From: DASZIT01 sp963709665
GTDB lineage: Bacteria > Actinomycetota > Acidimicrobiia > Acidimicrobiales > RAAP-2
DNA: 64,000 nt
NCBI GenBank assembly: GCA_963709665.1
Contig: CAVPWU010000002.1
Span: 62,001 to 126,000, forward strand
Direction: 5' to 3'
The notes under the pieces were generated by a model that saw only the letters and a list, made by a program, of their open reading frames with translations, searched no databases and had not been told where the DNA came from. This document shows, in pieces, positions 55,461 to 64,000 of the stretch; position 1 is the stretch's first letter; the number at the start of each line of letters is the position of its first letter. The translations under genes were made by a program, and so were the position numbers.

Positions 55461-56448
55461 CCGGGCCGGAGGCCGGTCCCCGGGTCCGGGGGAGCGACGG
55501 CGGCGACGCCGACCCGGGCGGCCCGTCGGCGCCGCGGCGCCCTGGTGGTGGTGGGGACCCCCATCGGCAACCTCGGGCGACCTGTCGCCCCGGGCGGTGG
55601 AGGCTCTGGCCACGGCCGACGTCGTCTACTGCGAGGACACCCGCCACTCCCGCAAGCTCCTCACCCACGCCGGGATCACCGGGGCGTCCGCTGCGCTCCC
55701 TCCACGAGCACAACGAGGAGCGACCGGATCGACGAGGTGGTGGGGGCGGTGGCCGGGCGGCGCCACCGTGGCGCTGGTCACCGACGCCGGGATGCCGGCC
55801 GTCTCCGACCCGGGCGCCCGGGTGGTGGCGGCGGTGGCCGCCGCCGGGCTGCACCGTCACGGTGGTCCCGGGCCCGTCGGCCGTGCTGGCCGCCCTGGTG
55901 GCCAGCGGACTGGCCACCGACCGCTTCTGCTTCGAGGGGTTCCTGCCCCGCTCGGGGCGGGAGCGGCGCCGAACGGCTGGCCGGCGGTGGCCGCCGAGGC
56001 CCGCACCTCGGTGCTCTTCGAGGCCCCCGGCCGGGTGGCCGCCACCCTGGCCGACCTGGCCGCCGTCTGCGGGGCCGACCGGCCGGTGGCCGTGGCCCGG
56101 GAGCTGACCAAGCTGCACGAGGAGGTCTGGCGGGGCACCCTCGCCGAGGCGCCGGGCCTGGGCGTCCGACCGCGCGGTCCGGGGCGAGGTGGTGCTGGTG
56201 CTGGCGGGGGCGCCGCCCGAGGAGGCGTCGGTCGACGACGCCTCCCTGGTGGAGGCGTTGCGCCGAGCGCCGGGCGGCGGGGGAGCGGACCCGGGGGGCG
56301 GTGGACGCGGTGGCCCGCCATCGGGGTCGGCCGGCGTCGGGTCTACGACCTGGCCCTGTCGGAGCGGGCATCCGGGGCCGCCCGGCCGACGCCGACGGCC
56401 CGGCCGGGGGGGACGGGACCGCCGGAGCCGACGACCCGGCCGGAATGA
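55457..56448 (+). CDS. rsmI: 16S rRNA (cytidine1402-2'-O)-methyltransferase, frame-disrupted
   Basis: Methylates C1402 in the ribosomal decoding centre. Pieces: LVVVGTPIGNLG, ADVVYCEDTRHSRKLLTHAG, LHEHNEER, VALVTDAGMPAVSDPGARVV, VVPGPSAVLAALVASGLATD, FCFEGFLPR and ARELTKLHEEVWRG, all standard for RsmI. At least eight +1 breaks in short G/C runs. GTG 55457 overlaps the DUF192 stop. A Pro/Gly-rich tail ends at 56448. Confidence 0.92.
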
Positions 56449-56501
56449 TCGGACCCGGTAGCCGACGTTGACCACCGAGGTCAGCGGTCAAGGAGGACCC
56501 G

Positions 56502-57048
56502 ATGTTCGGACGGAGCCAGACTCGACAGCACCCAGGCGCCCGGCATCGCACCGGACGACGTCCCCGAGGGGCTCGACCGGGCGGCGTTCGCCGCCGGCTG
56601 CTTCTGGGGGGTGGAGGAGTTCTTCCGCGCCATCCCCGGGGTGGTGGACGCCATCTCCGGCTACGAGGGCGGCGAGGTCGACCACCCCACCTACGAGCAG
56701 GTCTGCTCGGGCCGGACCGGCCACGCCGAGGCGGTGCTGGTGACCTTCGACCCGGCGATGGTCGCCTTCGACACCCTGCTCGAGGAGTTCTGGCGCCACC
56801 ACGACCCGACCACCCTCAACCGCCAGGGCCCCGACCACGGGACCCAGTACCGGTCGGCGGTATTCGTGCACAAGCCCGAGGCAGGAGGCGGCGGCCAAGG
56901 CGTCACTCGACGCAGTTCCAGGCCCGGTTCCGCCGGCCCATCGTCACCGAGGTGACCGCCGCCACCACCTTCTGGCCGGCCGAGGAGTACCACCAGCGCT
57001 ACACCGAGACGCACCGGCCGGGGCGGCTGCCACGTGGCCAACTGGTAG
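56502..57048 (+). CDS. msrA: Peptide methionine (S)-S-oxide reductase MsrA, frame-disrupted
   Basis: Repairs oxidised methionine. The catalytic AAGCFWGVEEFF is present with GVVDAISGYEGGEV, YEQVCSGRTGHAEAV, FWRHHDPTTLNRQG, GTQYRSAVF and the C-terminal TTFWPAEEYHQRY. After a break the end reads CHVANW with a recycling Cys. ATG 56502 follows a perfect AAGGAGG site. Breaks near 56530, 56880, 56910 and 57015. Confidence 0.92.
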
Positions 57049-57115
57049 ACCGTCCCCGGCTAGGCACCGGCGGCACGGGTCGGGGGTCCCGGTCGATGTC
57101 GGTACGCTACGGGCA

Positions 57116-58681
57116 GTGTCCCGCTACTACATCACCACCCCGATCTACTACGTCAAGGACGCGCCCGCACGTCGGGCACGCCTACACGACCGTCAACGCC
57201 GACGCCCTGGCCCGCTGGCACCGGCTGATCGGGGACGACGTCTTCTTCCTGACCGGCACCGACGAGCACGGCCAGAAGGTGGCCCGGGCCGCCGAGGAGC
57301 ACGGGGTCACCCCCGCTCGAGTGGACCGACCAGCTGGCCCCCCGCTTCGCGGCGGCCTGGGCGGACCTCGACATCTCCAACGACGACTTCATCCGGACCA
57401 CCGAGCCCCGCCACCACCGGCGCGGTGCAGGCGTTCCTGGGCCGGATCCACGACAACGGCTACATCGTACCAGGACACCTACCGGGGCCTCTACTGCGTG
57501 CCCTGCGAGCAGTACTACGCCGCCGACGACCTGCTCGCCGGCGATCTCTGCCCCGATCCACCGGATCCCGGTCGAGGTGCTCGAGGAGGAGAACTACTTC
57601 TTCCGGCTCAGCGCCTTCGAGCAGCCGCTGATCGACTGGTACGAGGCGGACCCCGACGGCGGTGCGTCCCGGAGTCGAAGCGCAACGAGGCGCTCGAGCT
57701 TCATCAAGGGCGGGCTCAAGGACATCTCGATCACCCGGACCTCCATCGACTGGGGGGTCCCGGTGCCCTGGGACGCCGAGCACGTCTTCTACGTCTGGTA
57801 CGACGCGCTCGATCAACTACGTGACGGCCATCGGCTACGGCGAGGACCAGGAGCGGTTCGAGGCCTGGTGGCCGGCCGTCCACCACCTGATCGGCAAGGA
57901 GATCATCCGGTTCCACTGCGTGTGGTGGCCGGCCATGTGCATGGCGGCGGGGATCGACCCGCCCGGCCCACGTGCAGGTCCACGGCTGGCTGCTGGTGGG
58001 CGGGGAGAAGATGTCCAAGTCGAGCGTCAACCAGATCTCGCCGGCCGAGCTGACCGCCGAGTACGGCGTCGACCCGGTCCGCTACCACCTGCTCCGCGAC
58101 ATCCCGCTCGGGACCGACGGCGACTTCTCGGCCGAGGGCATCGTCGCCCGCTACAACGCCGACCTGGCCAACAACCTCGGCAACCTGCTGTCCCGGGTGG
58201 CCACGGTGGTGGGCTCCAAGTGCGGCGGCGTCGGGCCCGGCCCCCGACCCCGGCAGCCGGCTGGCCGGGGTGGCCGCCGCCGTGCTGGCCGACGCCACCG
58301 CGGCGTGGAACGCCGGCGCTGCCCCACGCTGGCGCTCGAGGCCACCTGGCGGCTGATCCGGGAGACCAACGCCGAGCTCGAGATCGGCCGAGCCGTGGAA
58401 GGCCGAGCCCGGGACCGGCGGTCGACGCCGTGCTGGGCAGCGCCCTCGAGGTGCTGCGGATCGTCGCCGTCCTGCTGGTGCCGGCCATGCCGTCGACCGC
58501 CCAGGAGATCTGGCGGCGGATCGGCCTCGACGGCGGCCCGGCCGACCAGCGGCTCCCGGCGGCGGGGGCCTGGGGCGGCTACCCCGGCGGCCTGCCGGTG
58601 GAGAAGGGCGCCCCGCTCTTCCCCCGGCGCAAGGAGCTGACCCCTCCGGGGGCGACGGCCACGCCCGTGACGAGGCGGTGA
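57116..58681 (+). CDS. metG: Methionyl-tRNA synthetase, frame-disrupted
   Basis: Class I synthetase. RYYITTPIYYVKDAP and the HVGHAY (HIGH) motif, FLTGTDEHGQKVARAAEEHG, YCVPCEQYY, ENYFFRLS, DWGVPVPWD, HLIGKEIIRFHCVWWPAM, the KMSKS motif in GEKMSKSSVN, and DPVRYHLLRDIPLGTDGDFS. No C-terminal tRNA-binding extension. GTG 57116 has TACGCT 7 nt upstream. Many +1 insertions. Overlaps tatD. Confidence 0.95.
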
Positions 58682-59554
58682 TCGAGTGGTTCGACTCCCA
58701 CTGCCACCTCCAGGAGACCTACCGAGTTCGACCGGGGGAGGGCCCGGAGCGGCGACGGGGCCGCCGTCGAGCCCCACGCCGACCGGCTGGCCGGCGTGCC
58801 ATGGCCCGGGCGGCCGAGGCCGGCGTGCGCCGGATGGTCTGCGTCGGGCACCGGCGCCGCCTCCTCGGCCGAGGCGGTGGCCCTGGCCCGGTCGCCATGG
58901 CGCTGCCCGGGTCGGCCGGCCACCGCCGAGGGGGTGGCCATGTGGGCCACGGTCGGGCCTCCACCCCCACGACGCCGTGCGACGGCGTGGACACCCTGGC
59001 CGCCCTGCTCGACGCCGAGCTGGCCGCCGGCGGCCGCCGACCCCGGTGGTGGTCGGCATCGGCGAGTGCGGCCTCGACTACCACTACGACCACTCGCCCC
59101 GGGACGTCCAGCGGCGAGGCGTTCGCCGCCCAGGTCGAGCTGGCCACGCCGCCACGACCTGGCCCTGGTGGTCCACACCCGGGAGGCCTGGGACGACACC
59201 CTCGACATGCTGTCGGCCACCGGGGTCCCCGAGCGCACGGTCATCCACTGCTTCACCGGCGGGCCCGAGGAGGCCCGCCGGTGCCTCGATCTCGGGGCGT
59301 CGCTCTCCTTCAGCGGGGTGGTCACCTTCAAGACCGCCGGGGAGGTCCGCGAGGCGGCCGCCCTCTGCCCGCTGGACCGGCTCCTGGTCGAGACCGACTC
59401 GCCGTTCCTGGCCCCGGTGCCCCACCGGGGATCGGTCAACGAGCCGGCCCGGGTTCCCCTGGTGGGGAGGGAGATCGGCCGGGCCAAGGGCCTGACATCC
59501 GCCCAGGTGGCGGAGGCAGCCACCGCCAACACCGCCGCCGTGTTCGGCTTGTGA
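58678..59554 (+). CDS. tatD: TatD-family metal-dependent hydrolase (DNase), frame-disrupted
   Basis: EWFDSHCHLQ carries the first metal-binding His pair; then VVVGIGECGLDYHYDHSPRD with Glu, LVVHTREAWDDTLDML with His, VIHCFTGGPEEARRCL and the catalytic Asp in LLVETDSPFLAPVPHRG. The C-terminus is EAATANTAAVFGL. Usual length of about 290 codons. Breaks lie before 59160; the second half is clean. The metG-tatD-rsmA-ispE order is common in bacteria, here interrupted by the RlpA-like gene. Confidence 0.92.
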
Positions 59555-59602
59555 TTGCGCGCACAAGGACCGGCTGAGGGACCCCCGGGCGTCAGGGCGG
59601 GT

Positions 59603-59632
59603 TTGATTCGCGCGCCGATGCCTGTCTAAGTT
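59603..59632 (+). promoter_or_regulatory. Promoter of the RlpA-like gene
   Basis: TTGATT (59603-59608), an 18-bp spacer and TAAGTT (59627-59632) predict a start near 59639 and a leader of about 95 nt that contains a CCGCT/AGCGG hairpin. Confidence 0.55.
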
Positions 59633-59734
59633 CGTCTCTGCGGCCGCTCCTTACAGCGGTCGTTTTCATATCGGTCGGCTTGGAGGAGACGGCCGGTAGG
59701 GAACCAGCCAAGTCCCCAGCCGGAAGGTGGAGCT

Positions 59735-60391
59735 CTGAGGACCCCAGCCCATCGGGGCAGGCGGCACGGTGCCGCCCTGCTCCTCTGCGGTGCACTGCTC
59801 GCGGTGCCGCTGCTACTGACCCAGGCCGCCACCGGTGCATCGGCGGCGTCGTCCGCCAACCCCGGGGCCCCGTCGTCGGCGTCGTCCCACCCGAAGCCCG
59901 TGCCCGCCTGGGAGCTGGCGGCCGACCGGGTCTCGACCCGGTCCGGCGGGTCCGACCCCGCCCAGGGGTCGGGCGGGACCACCCCCTCGGCGTCCCCGGC
60001 CGCCGCAGTGGCGCCCGGCACCACCACCACCGTCCCGGCCCCCACCACCACGACCACCGAGCCGCCGCCGACCACCACCACCACGACCACCCAGCCGGCC
60101 CCCACCACGACCACCACCACCCGGCCGGTGCTGGAGTCCGTCGGCGCCGAGCGCATCGGCATCGTCACCTACTACGACGACCCGGGGGGACCGGGCACCT
60201 GCGCCAGCCCCACCCTGCCGTTCGGTACCGAGGTGACCATCACCAACCCCGCCAACGGGGCAACGCTGGAGTGCCGGGTGAACGACCGCGAGGCGGACAC
60301 CGCCCGCCAGATCGACCTGGACACCGCCTCCTTCGCCGAGCTCGCCCCCCTGTCCCAGGGCGTGATCGACGACGCCCGGCTGAGCTGGTGA
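59735..60391 (+). CDS. Secreted RlpA-like double-psi beta-barrel protein
   Basis: The signal peptide GAALLLCGALLAVPLLLTQA follows a basic start RTPAHRGRRH; then a Thr/Pro-rich linker of about 100 residues and the RlpA domain: IVTYYDDPG, TCASPTLPFGTEVTITN, CRVNDREA and the final IDLDTASFAELAPLSQGV. It lacks the SPOR domain of E. coli RlpA. The only start giving an intact signal peptide is CTG 59735 after GGAAGGTGGAG; GTG 59804 would delete half of it. A hidden indel could also explain this. Likely acts on the cell wall. Confidence 0.75.
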   Translation: MRTPAHRGRRHGAALLLCGALLAVPLLLTQAATGASAASSANPGAPSSASSHPKPVPAWELAADRVSTRSGGSDPAQGSGGTTPSASPAAAVAPGTTTTVPAPTTTTTEPPPTTTTTTTQPAPTTTTTTRPVLESVGAERIGIVTYYDDPGGPGTCASPTLPFGTEVTITNPANGATLECRVNDREADTARQIDLDTASFAELAPLSQGVIDDARLSW

Positions 60392-60426
60392 GACACTGAC
60401 CGGGTGACGCACGCCCGGGCGACTCG

Positions 60427-61276
60427 GTGACCCACGGACCGAGCGACATCCAGGGCCTGCTGGCCGAGTACGACCTCCGGCCCAGCCGGGCCCTGGGCCA
60501 GAACTTCGTGGCCGACGGGAACACCGTCCGGCGGATCGTCCGGCTGGCCGGGGTGGGGCCGGACAGCCGGGTCCTGGAGATCGGCGCCGGGCTGGGGTCC
60601 CTGACCCTGGCCCTGGTGGAGACCGGTGCCGCGGTGACGGCGGTGGAGATCGACCGCCACGTGCTCCCCGCCCTGCGGTCCCAGGTGGAGCCGCTCGGGG
60701 TCACCGTGGTGGAGGCGGACGCCCTCCGCCTCGACTGGGACGACCTGCTGGGGCCGGCCGGCGGCGATCCAGCCTGGACCCTGGTGGCCAACCTGCCCTA
60801 CAACGTGGCCACCCCCCTGGTGATCCGGGTGCTGGAGGAGGCCCCCCAGGTCGCCTCGCTGCTGGTCATGGTCCAGCGCGAGGTGGGGGAGCGGCTGGCC
60901 GCCGGCGCCGGGGACGACGCCTACGGGGCGGTGTCGGTGAAGGTGGCCTACTGGGCGACCGCCTCGGTGGTGGGACGGGTGCCGGCCGCCGTCTTCATCC
61001 CCCGCCCCAAGGTGGAGTCGGTCCTGGTCCGGCTGGACCGCCACCCGCCCCCCGAGGGCGACGGCCGGGCGCCGTTCCCTACGGGCGGCTCTTCGCGGTG
61101 GTCCGGGCGGGCTTCGGCCAGCGCCGGAAGATGCTCCGACGCTCGCTCGACGGGGTGGTGTCCCCCGAGGCCTTCGAGGGCGCCGGGGTGGCTCCCACCG
61201 CCCGGGCCGAGGAGCTGGGGCTCGACGCCTGGGGCCGGCTGGCCGCCTGGCCACCGCCGAGGCGGGGGCGTCGTGA
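60427..61276 (+). CDS. rsmA: 16S rRNA (adenine1518/1519-N6)-dimethyltransferase, two frameshifts
   Basis: KsgA/RsmA. PSRALGQNFVADGNTVRRIV, the SAM motif VLEIGAGLGSLTLALVETG, VEIDRHVLPAL, catalytic ANLPYNVATPLVIR and FIPRPKVESVLVRL. After a break near 61080 it resumes VVRAGFGQRRKMLRRSL; a second near 61250 leads to a stop at 61274-61276. Overlaps ispE. An 8-codon ORF (60404-60430) with its own leaderless-type -10 overlaps the GTG start. Confidence 0.94.
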
Positions 61277-62059
61277 GCCCGGAGACCACGGTGCAGGCCC
61301 CGGCCAAGCTGACCCTGACCCTCCGGATCACCGGGGTCCGGGACGACGGCTACCACCTGCTGGAGTCCGAGATGGTCTCCCTCGACCTGGCCGACACCCT
61401 GGTCCTCGGGCCGGGCGACGGCCTGACGGTGGAGGGGGCCACCGGTGGACCCCGGGGGGAGGTGACCTCGGGGGCGCGACAACCTGGTGGCCCGGGCCCT
61501 GGCCGCCGTCGACCGCCGGGCCGCCGTCCGGCTGGTCAAGCGGATCCCCCCGGGGGCCGGGCTGGGGGGAGGGTCGTCCGACGCCGCCGCCGTGCTCCGG
61601 TGGGCCGGCTGCACCGACCCGGCGGTGGCCGTCTCCCTGGGGGCGGACGTCCCCTTCTGCCTCCGGGGCGGCCGGGCGAGGGTCCGGGGGATCGGGGAGC
61701 TCCTCGAGCCACTGGCGGACCGCCCGCAGGAGTTCGTGCTGCTGCTGCCGCCCTTCGGGGTCGACACCCCGGCCGTCTACCGGGCGTGGGACCGGATGGC
61801 CGTCGAGGGGACCCTCCCGGAGCCGGGGACGGTGGGCAACGAGCTGGAGGCCCCGGCCCTGTCCGTGGAGCCCCGACTGGCCCGGTGGCGCCACCGGCTG
61901 GCGGAGGCCACCGGGGTGGTGCCCCGGCTGGCCGGCAGCGGCTCCACCTGGTTCGTGGAGGGGACCCCGGCGACCCTGGGCCTGGAGGGGCGGGACGCCC
62001 TGGTCGACGGCGGTGCGGAGGCCCGGCTGGTGGCGGTGCGGACCCTGCCTGCGGGGTAG
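61273..62059 (+). CDS. ispE: 4-diphosphocytidyl-2-C-methyl-D-erythritol kinase, one frameshift
   Basis: GHMP kinase of the MEP isoprenoid pathway. APAKLTLTLRITGVRDDGYH at the N-terminus, the ATP loop IPPGAGLGGGSSDAAAVLRW, LGADVPFCLRGG, and the C-terminal RLAGSGSTWF. One break near 61475. GTG 61273 overlaps the rsmA stop. About 262 codons, slightly short of the usual 290. Confidence 0.93.
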
Positions 62060-62112
62060 GGCACCGGGGAAGCGGCGTACCGCCGCCCCCGGGAGCGGGG
62101 GAGGTGGGGCTA

Positions 62113-62211
62113 CTACTTACCCGCCCGGCGCTGCCAGCGGGTGGCCTTCAGCATCTTCTTGTGCTTCTTCTTGCGCATGCGCTTACGGCGCTTCTTGATC
62201 AGGGATCCCAT
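62113..62211 (-). CDS. Small ribosomal protein bS22-like (AURKAIP1/COX24 domain), 32 aa
   Basis: MGSLIKKRRKRMRKKKHKKM followed by LKATRWQRRAGK. This is the actinobacterial 30S accessory protein bS22 pattern (MGSxIKKRRKRMxKKKHxK). ATG 62211 has AGGA 4 nt upstream. Convergent with ispE; hairpins at 62072-62086 and 62086-62100 separate them. Confidence 0.88.
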   Translation of the reverse strand: MGSLIKKRRKRMRKKKHKKMLKATRWQRRAGK

Positions 62212-62268
62212 GTCCTGCGGCACGCTAGCCGCCCGGAGTGGGAAGCGCCATGCGGGGCGGGCTCCCGG

Positions 62269-63725
62269 CTACTCGTCGTCGGCGGCGGGGAGCCCGGCCG
62301 GGGGCTGGATCTCCGGGAGGGTGAACCGGAACAGGGCCCCGCCACCGGGGGCGTGGTCGACCCCCACCGATCCGCCCTCCTCCCGGGCGACCTGGGCCAC
62401 GATGGCCAGGCCGAGGCCGGAGCCGGGCAGCCCCCGGGCGCTCGGGGGCCCGGTAGAACCGGTCGAAGAGGTGGTCGAGGTCCTCGTCGGCCACCCCCGG
62501 GCCGTGGTCCCGGACCAGCACGGTGCCGGCCGAGCAGCTGACCTCCACCGACCCGCCCTCCGGGCTCCACTTGAGGGCGTTGTCCAGGAGGTTCCCCACC
62601 GCCCGCTCGATCCGGGGCCGGGAGCCCATCACCCACGACGGGGTGATGAAGGGGGTGAAGGTGACCCCCCGGCTCCGCCCGTGGGTGGTGGCCACCCCCA
62701 CCGCCTCCTCCACCACCAGGTCCAGCCGGACCGGCTCGGGGTGCTCCACCGGCTGCTCGCCCCGGGCCAGCTCGGCCAGGTCGGCCACCACCGAGGTGAG
62801 CTCGTCGAGCTGGGTCAGCACGTCCCCGATCAGGACCTCGCGCTCCTCGGGGGCCAGCTCGTCCATGCGGCGGGCCACCTCCATGTTGGTCCGGAGGCTG
62901 GTGAGCGGGGTACGCAGCTCGTGGGAGGCGTCGAGCACCAGCTGGCGCTGGGAGTTCGCGCGAGGAGTCGAGGGCCATGAGCAGGCGGTTGAACGCCCGC
63001 CGGAGCCGCCCCAGCTCGTCCATGCCGCCCGGGTCCAGGCGGCGGGAGACGTCGGTGGTCTCGGCCAGCTCCTCGACGGTGGAGGTGAGGCTGTTCAGGG
63101 GGCCGAGCACGGTCCGGCCCACCGCCAGGCCGAGCAGGATGGCCAGGGCCACCCCCAGGATGGCGATGATCCACAGGGCGAAGGCCAGGTGGCGGAGCTC
63201 CTGGTTCACGCCGGTGAGCGGGAGGGTCAGCTGCAGCGCCCCGCCCTCCGCCGGGGTGGCCTCGATGGCGGCGCTGCCGTCGGCATCGACGTTGCCCTGG
63301 TAGATCCAGCCACCGGGCAGGGCGAAGGCCGCCTGGCGCACGTCGGTGGCCACGCCGTTGATGTCCACGGTGGTGGAGAAGTAGAGGGTGTCCGCCTGCC
63401 CCTCCGAGGCGGCCACCGACTTGACCATGTCGGGGACCGGGAGCACCTGGTGGTCGTCGGGGCTGACGGTGCCGCCGGCGTAGGCGATCTGCTGGCACTG
63501 GCCCACCGGGGCCTTGGCGCAGGCGTTGGGGAGCTGGAAGTACTCCTGGGCGGCCAGGAGCTCCCTCTGCTGGGTGAGGACGGACTGGCCCTCCTGGGCC
63601 AGGTTCACGTCGATGGAGCCGACCAGCGAGTTGTGGGCCACCACGTAGGCGGCGATCGACGCCATCACCACCGCCGCCACCACCGCCACGGTGGCCGCCA
63701 TCACCAGGCGGGTGCGGAAGGTCAC
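62269..63725 (-). CDS. Sensor histidine kinase (MprB-like), two frameshifts
   Basis: Transmembrane helix at residues 8-28, an extracytoplasmic domain of about 145 residues, a second helix (LWIIAILGVALAILLGLAVG), HAMP, then the H-box LDASHELRTPLTSLRTNM, N-box NLLDNALKWS and G-box DHGPGVADEDLD. Breaks near 62960 and 62445 move the last part, GLAIV and GGALFRFTLPE, to another frame. GTG 63725 lies 55 bp after the response regulator on the same strand. Confidence 0.88.
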
Positions 63726-63780
63726 CGGTGGATCCGTTCCCTCGGCCGGTACGGCGGCCGGACCGGGCCGGCCGGGCCGC

Positions 63781-64000
63781 TCATGGCTCCCGGAGCACGT
63801 AGCCCACCCCGCGGGCGGTGTGGATGAGGCGCGGCTCGCCGCCCTCCTCCGTCTTCCGCCGGAGGTAGCCGACGTAGACGGCCAGGGAGTTGGTCCCCGA
63901 GTCGAAGGTGTAGCCCCAGACCCGGTCGAGGATCAGCTCCCGGGTGAGGACCTGGCGGGGATGGCGGAGGAGCAGCTCGAGGAGGTCGAACTCGATGCGG
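63781..64000 (-). CDS. OmpR-family response regulator, C-terminal part, cut by window edge
   Basis: Only the winged-helix output domain is in the window: FDLLELLLRHPRQVLTREL, ILDRVWGYTFDSGTNSLAVY, VGYLRRKTEEGG and HTARGVGYVLRE. Typical of the MprA/OmpR class. It precedes and controls the operon with the histidine kinase. Confidence 0.9.
   Translation of the reverse strand, partial: RIEFDLLELLLRHPRQVLTRELILDRVWGYTFDSGTNSLAVYVGYLRRKTEEGGEPRLIHTARGVGYVLREP

Noticed and set aside
49587..59554. Reading pepN, PfkB, GDPD, rsmI, metG and tatD as pseudogenes.
   Set aside because: These include essential genes, motifs are intact across breaks and indels sit in short homopolymers, so sequence error is the simpler explanation.
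59640..59734. c-di-AMP riboswitch before the RlpA-like gene, as is frequent for actinobacterial wall hydrolases.
   Set aside because: The leader of about 95 nt is too short and the known conserved segments are not visible.

Overview
The window is a very GC-rich (about 70%), gene-dense stretch from an actinobacterium, most likely an uncultured member of the class Acidimicrobiia. Supporting signs are tiny ribosomal proteins of the actinobacterial bS22 and bL37 types, a PASTA-type Ser/Thr kinase, GatCAB, a probable F420-dependent (LLM) oxidoreductase, and two secreted proteins built from GYWLVASDGG-type repeats that I associate with Acidimicrobiia. Many first genes carry a -10 hexamer exactly 6 nt before the start codon, so they look leaderless. 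The class assignment is inference. There are no rRNA, tRNA, CRISPR, prophage or IS features.

Layout. 1-4.2 kb: a gamma-glutamyl-polyamine catabolic cluster (glutamine-synthetase-like ligase, SDR, PuuD-type hydrolase, aldehyde dehydrogenase, SDR). 4.3-11 kb: HtrA-like protease, 39-aa membrane peptide, MFS exporter with acyl-CoA ligase, ArsR/SRPBCC pair with operator, second aldehyde dehydrogenase. 11-17.8 kb: cysteine desulfurase, mnmA, ligA, PASTA kinase and a small Cys-rich protein. 18-23 kb: SDR, DHA2-type MFS, SCP2 protein and secreted repeat protein A. 23.1-27.1 kb: alpha/beta hydrolase with gatC-gatA-gatB. 27.2-30.5 kb: hemerythrin, PadR regulator, a roughly 400-nt candidate structured RNA, a 57-aa basic protein and a CDF transporter. 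30.5-34.6 kb: nucleotidyltransferase, FabH, thiolase and LLM genes. 34.9-39.3 kb: NifU-like protein, MarR-MFS pair and secreted repeat protein B. 39.3-42.4 kb: a long leader encoding a proline-rich 23-aa peptide, then an MgtE-domain/CBS protein and an Nramp-related transporter, probably for Mg2+. 42.5-46.7 kb: glycosyltransferase-methyltransferase fusion, prenyltransferase-like protein and PhyH oxygenase. 46.8-49.5 kb: LON-domain protein, TMEM175-like channel, methyltransferase, GDT1-like exporter. 49.6-64 kb: pepN, PfkB kinase, GDPD, bL37, DUF192, rsmI, msrA, metG, tatD, RlpA-like protein, rsmA, ispE, bS22 and a two-component system.

Sequence quality is uneven. Genes at 1-3.9 kb and from about 50 to 61.5 kb are broken every 100-200 bp by single-base indels, mostly one extra base in a 1-3 base G or C run. 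Protein motifs continue across the breaks in another frame, so I treat these as sequencing or assembly errors, not pseudogenes. Isolated similar breaks occur near 3.86, 5.51, 6.85, 13.14, 30.0, 32.39 and 62.4-62.96 kb.

The most interesting observations are the proline-rich leader peptide before a putative magnesium transporter pair (39.35-39.67 kb) and the GNRA-rich candidate non-coding RNA (28.80-29.19 kb).
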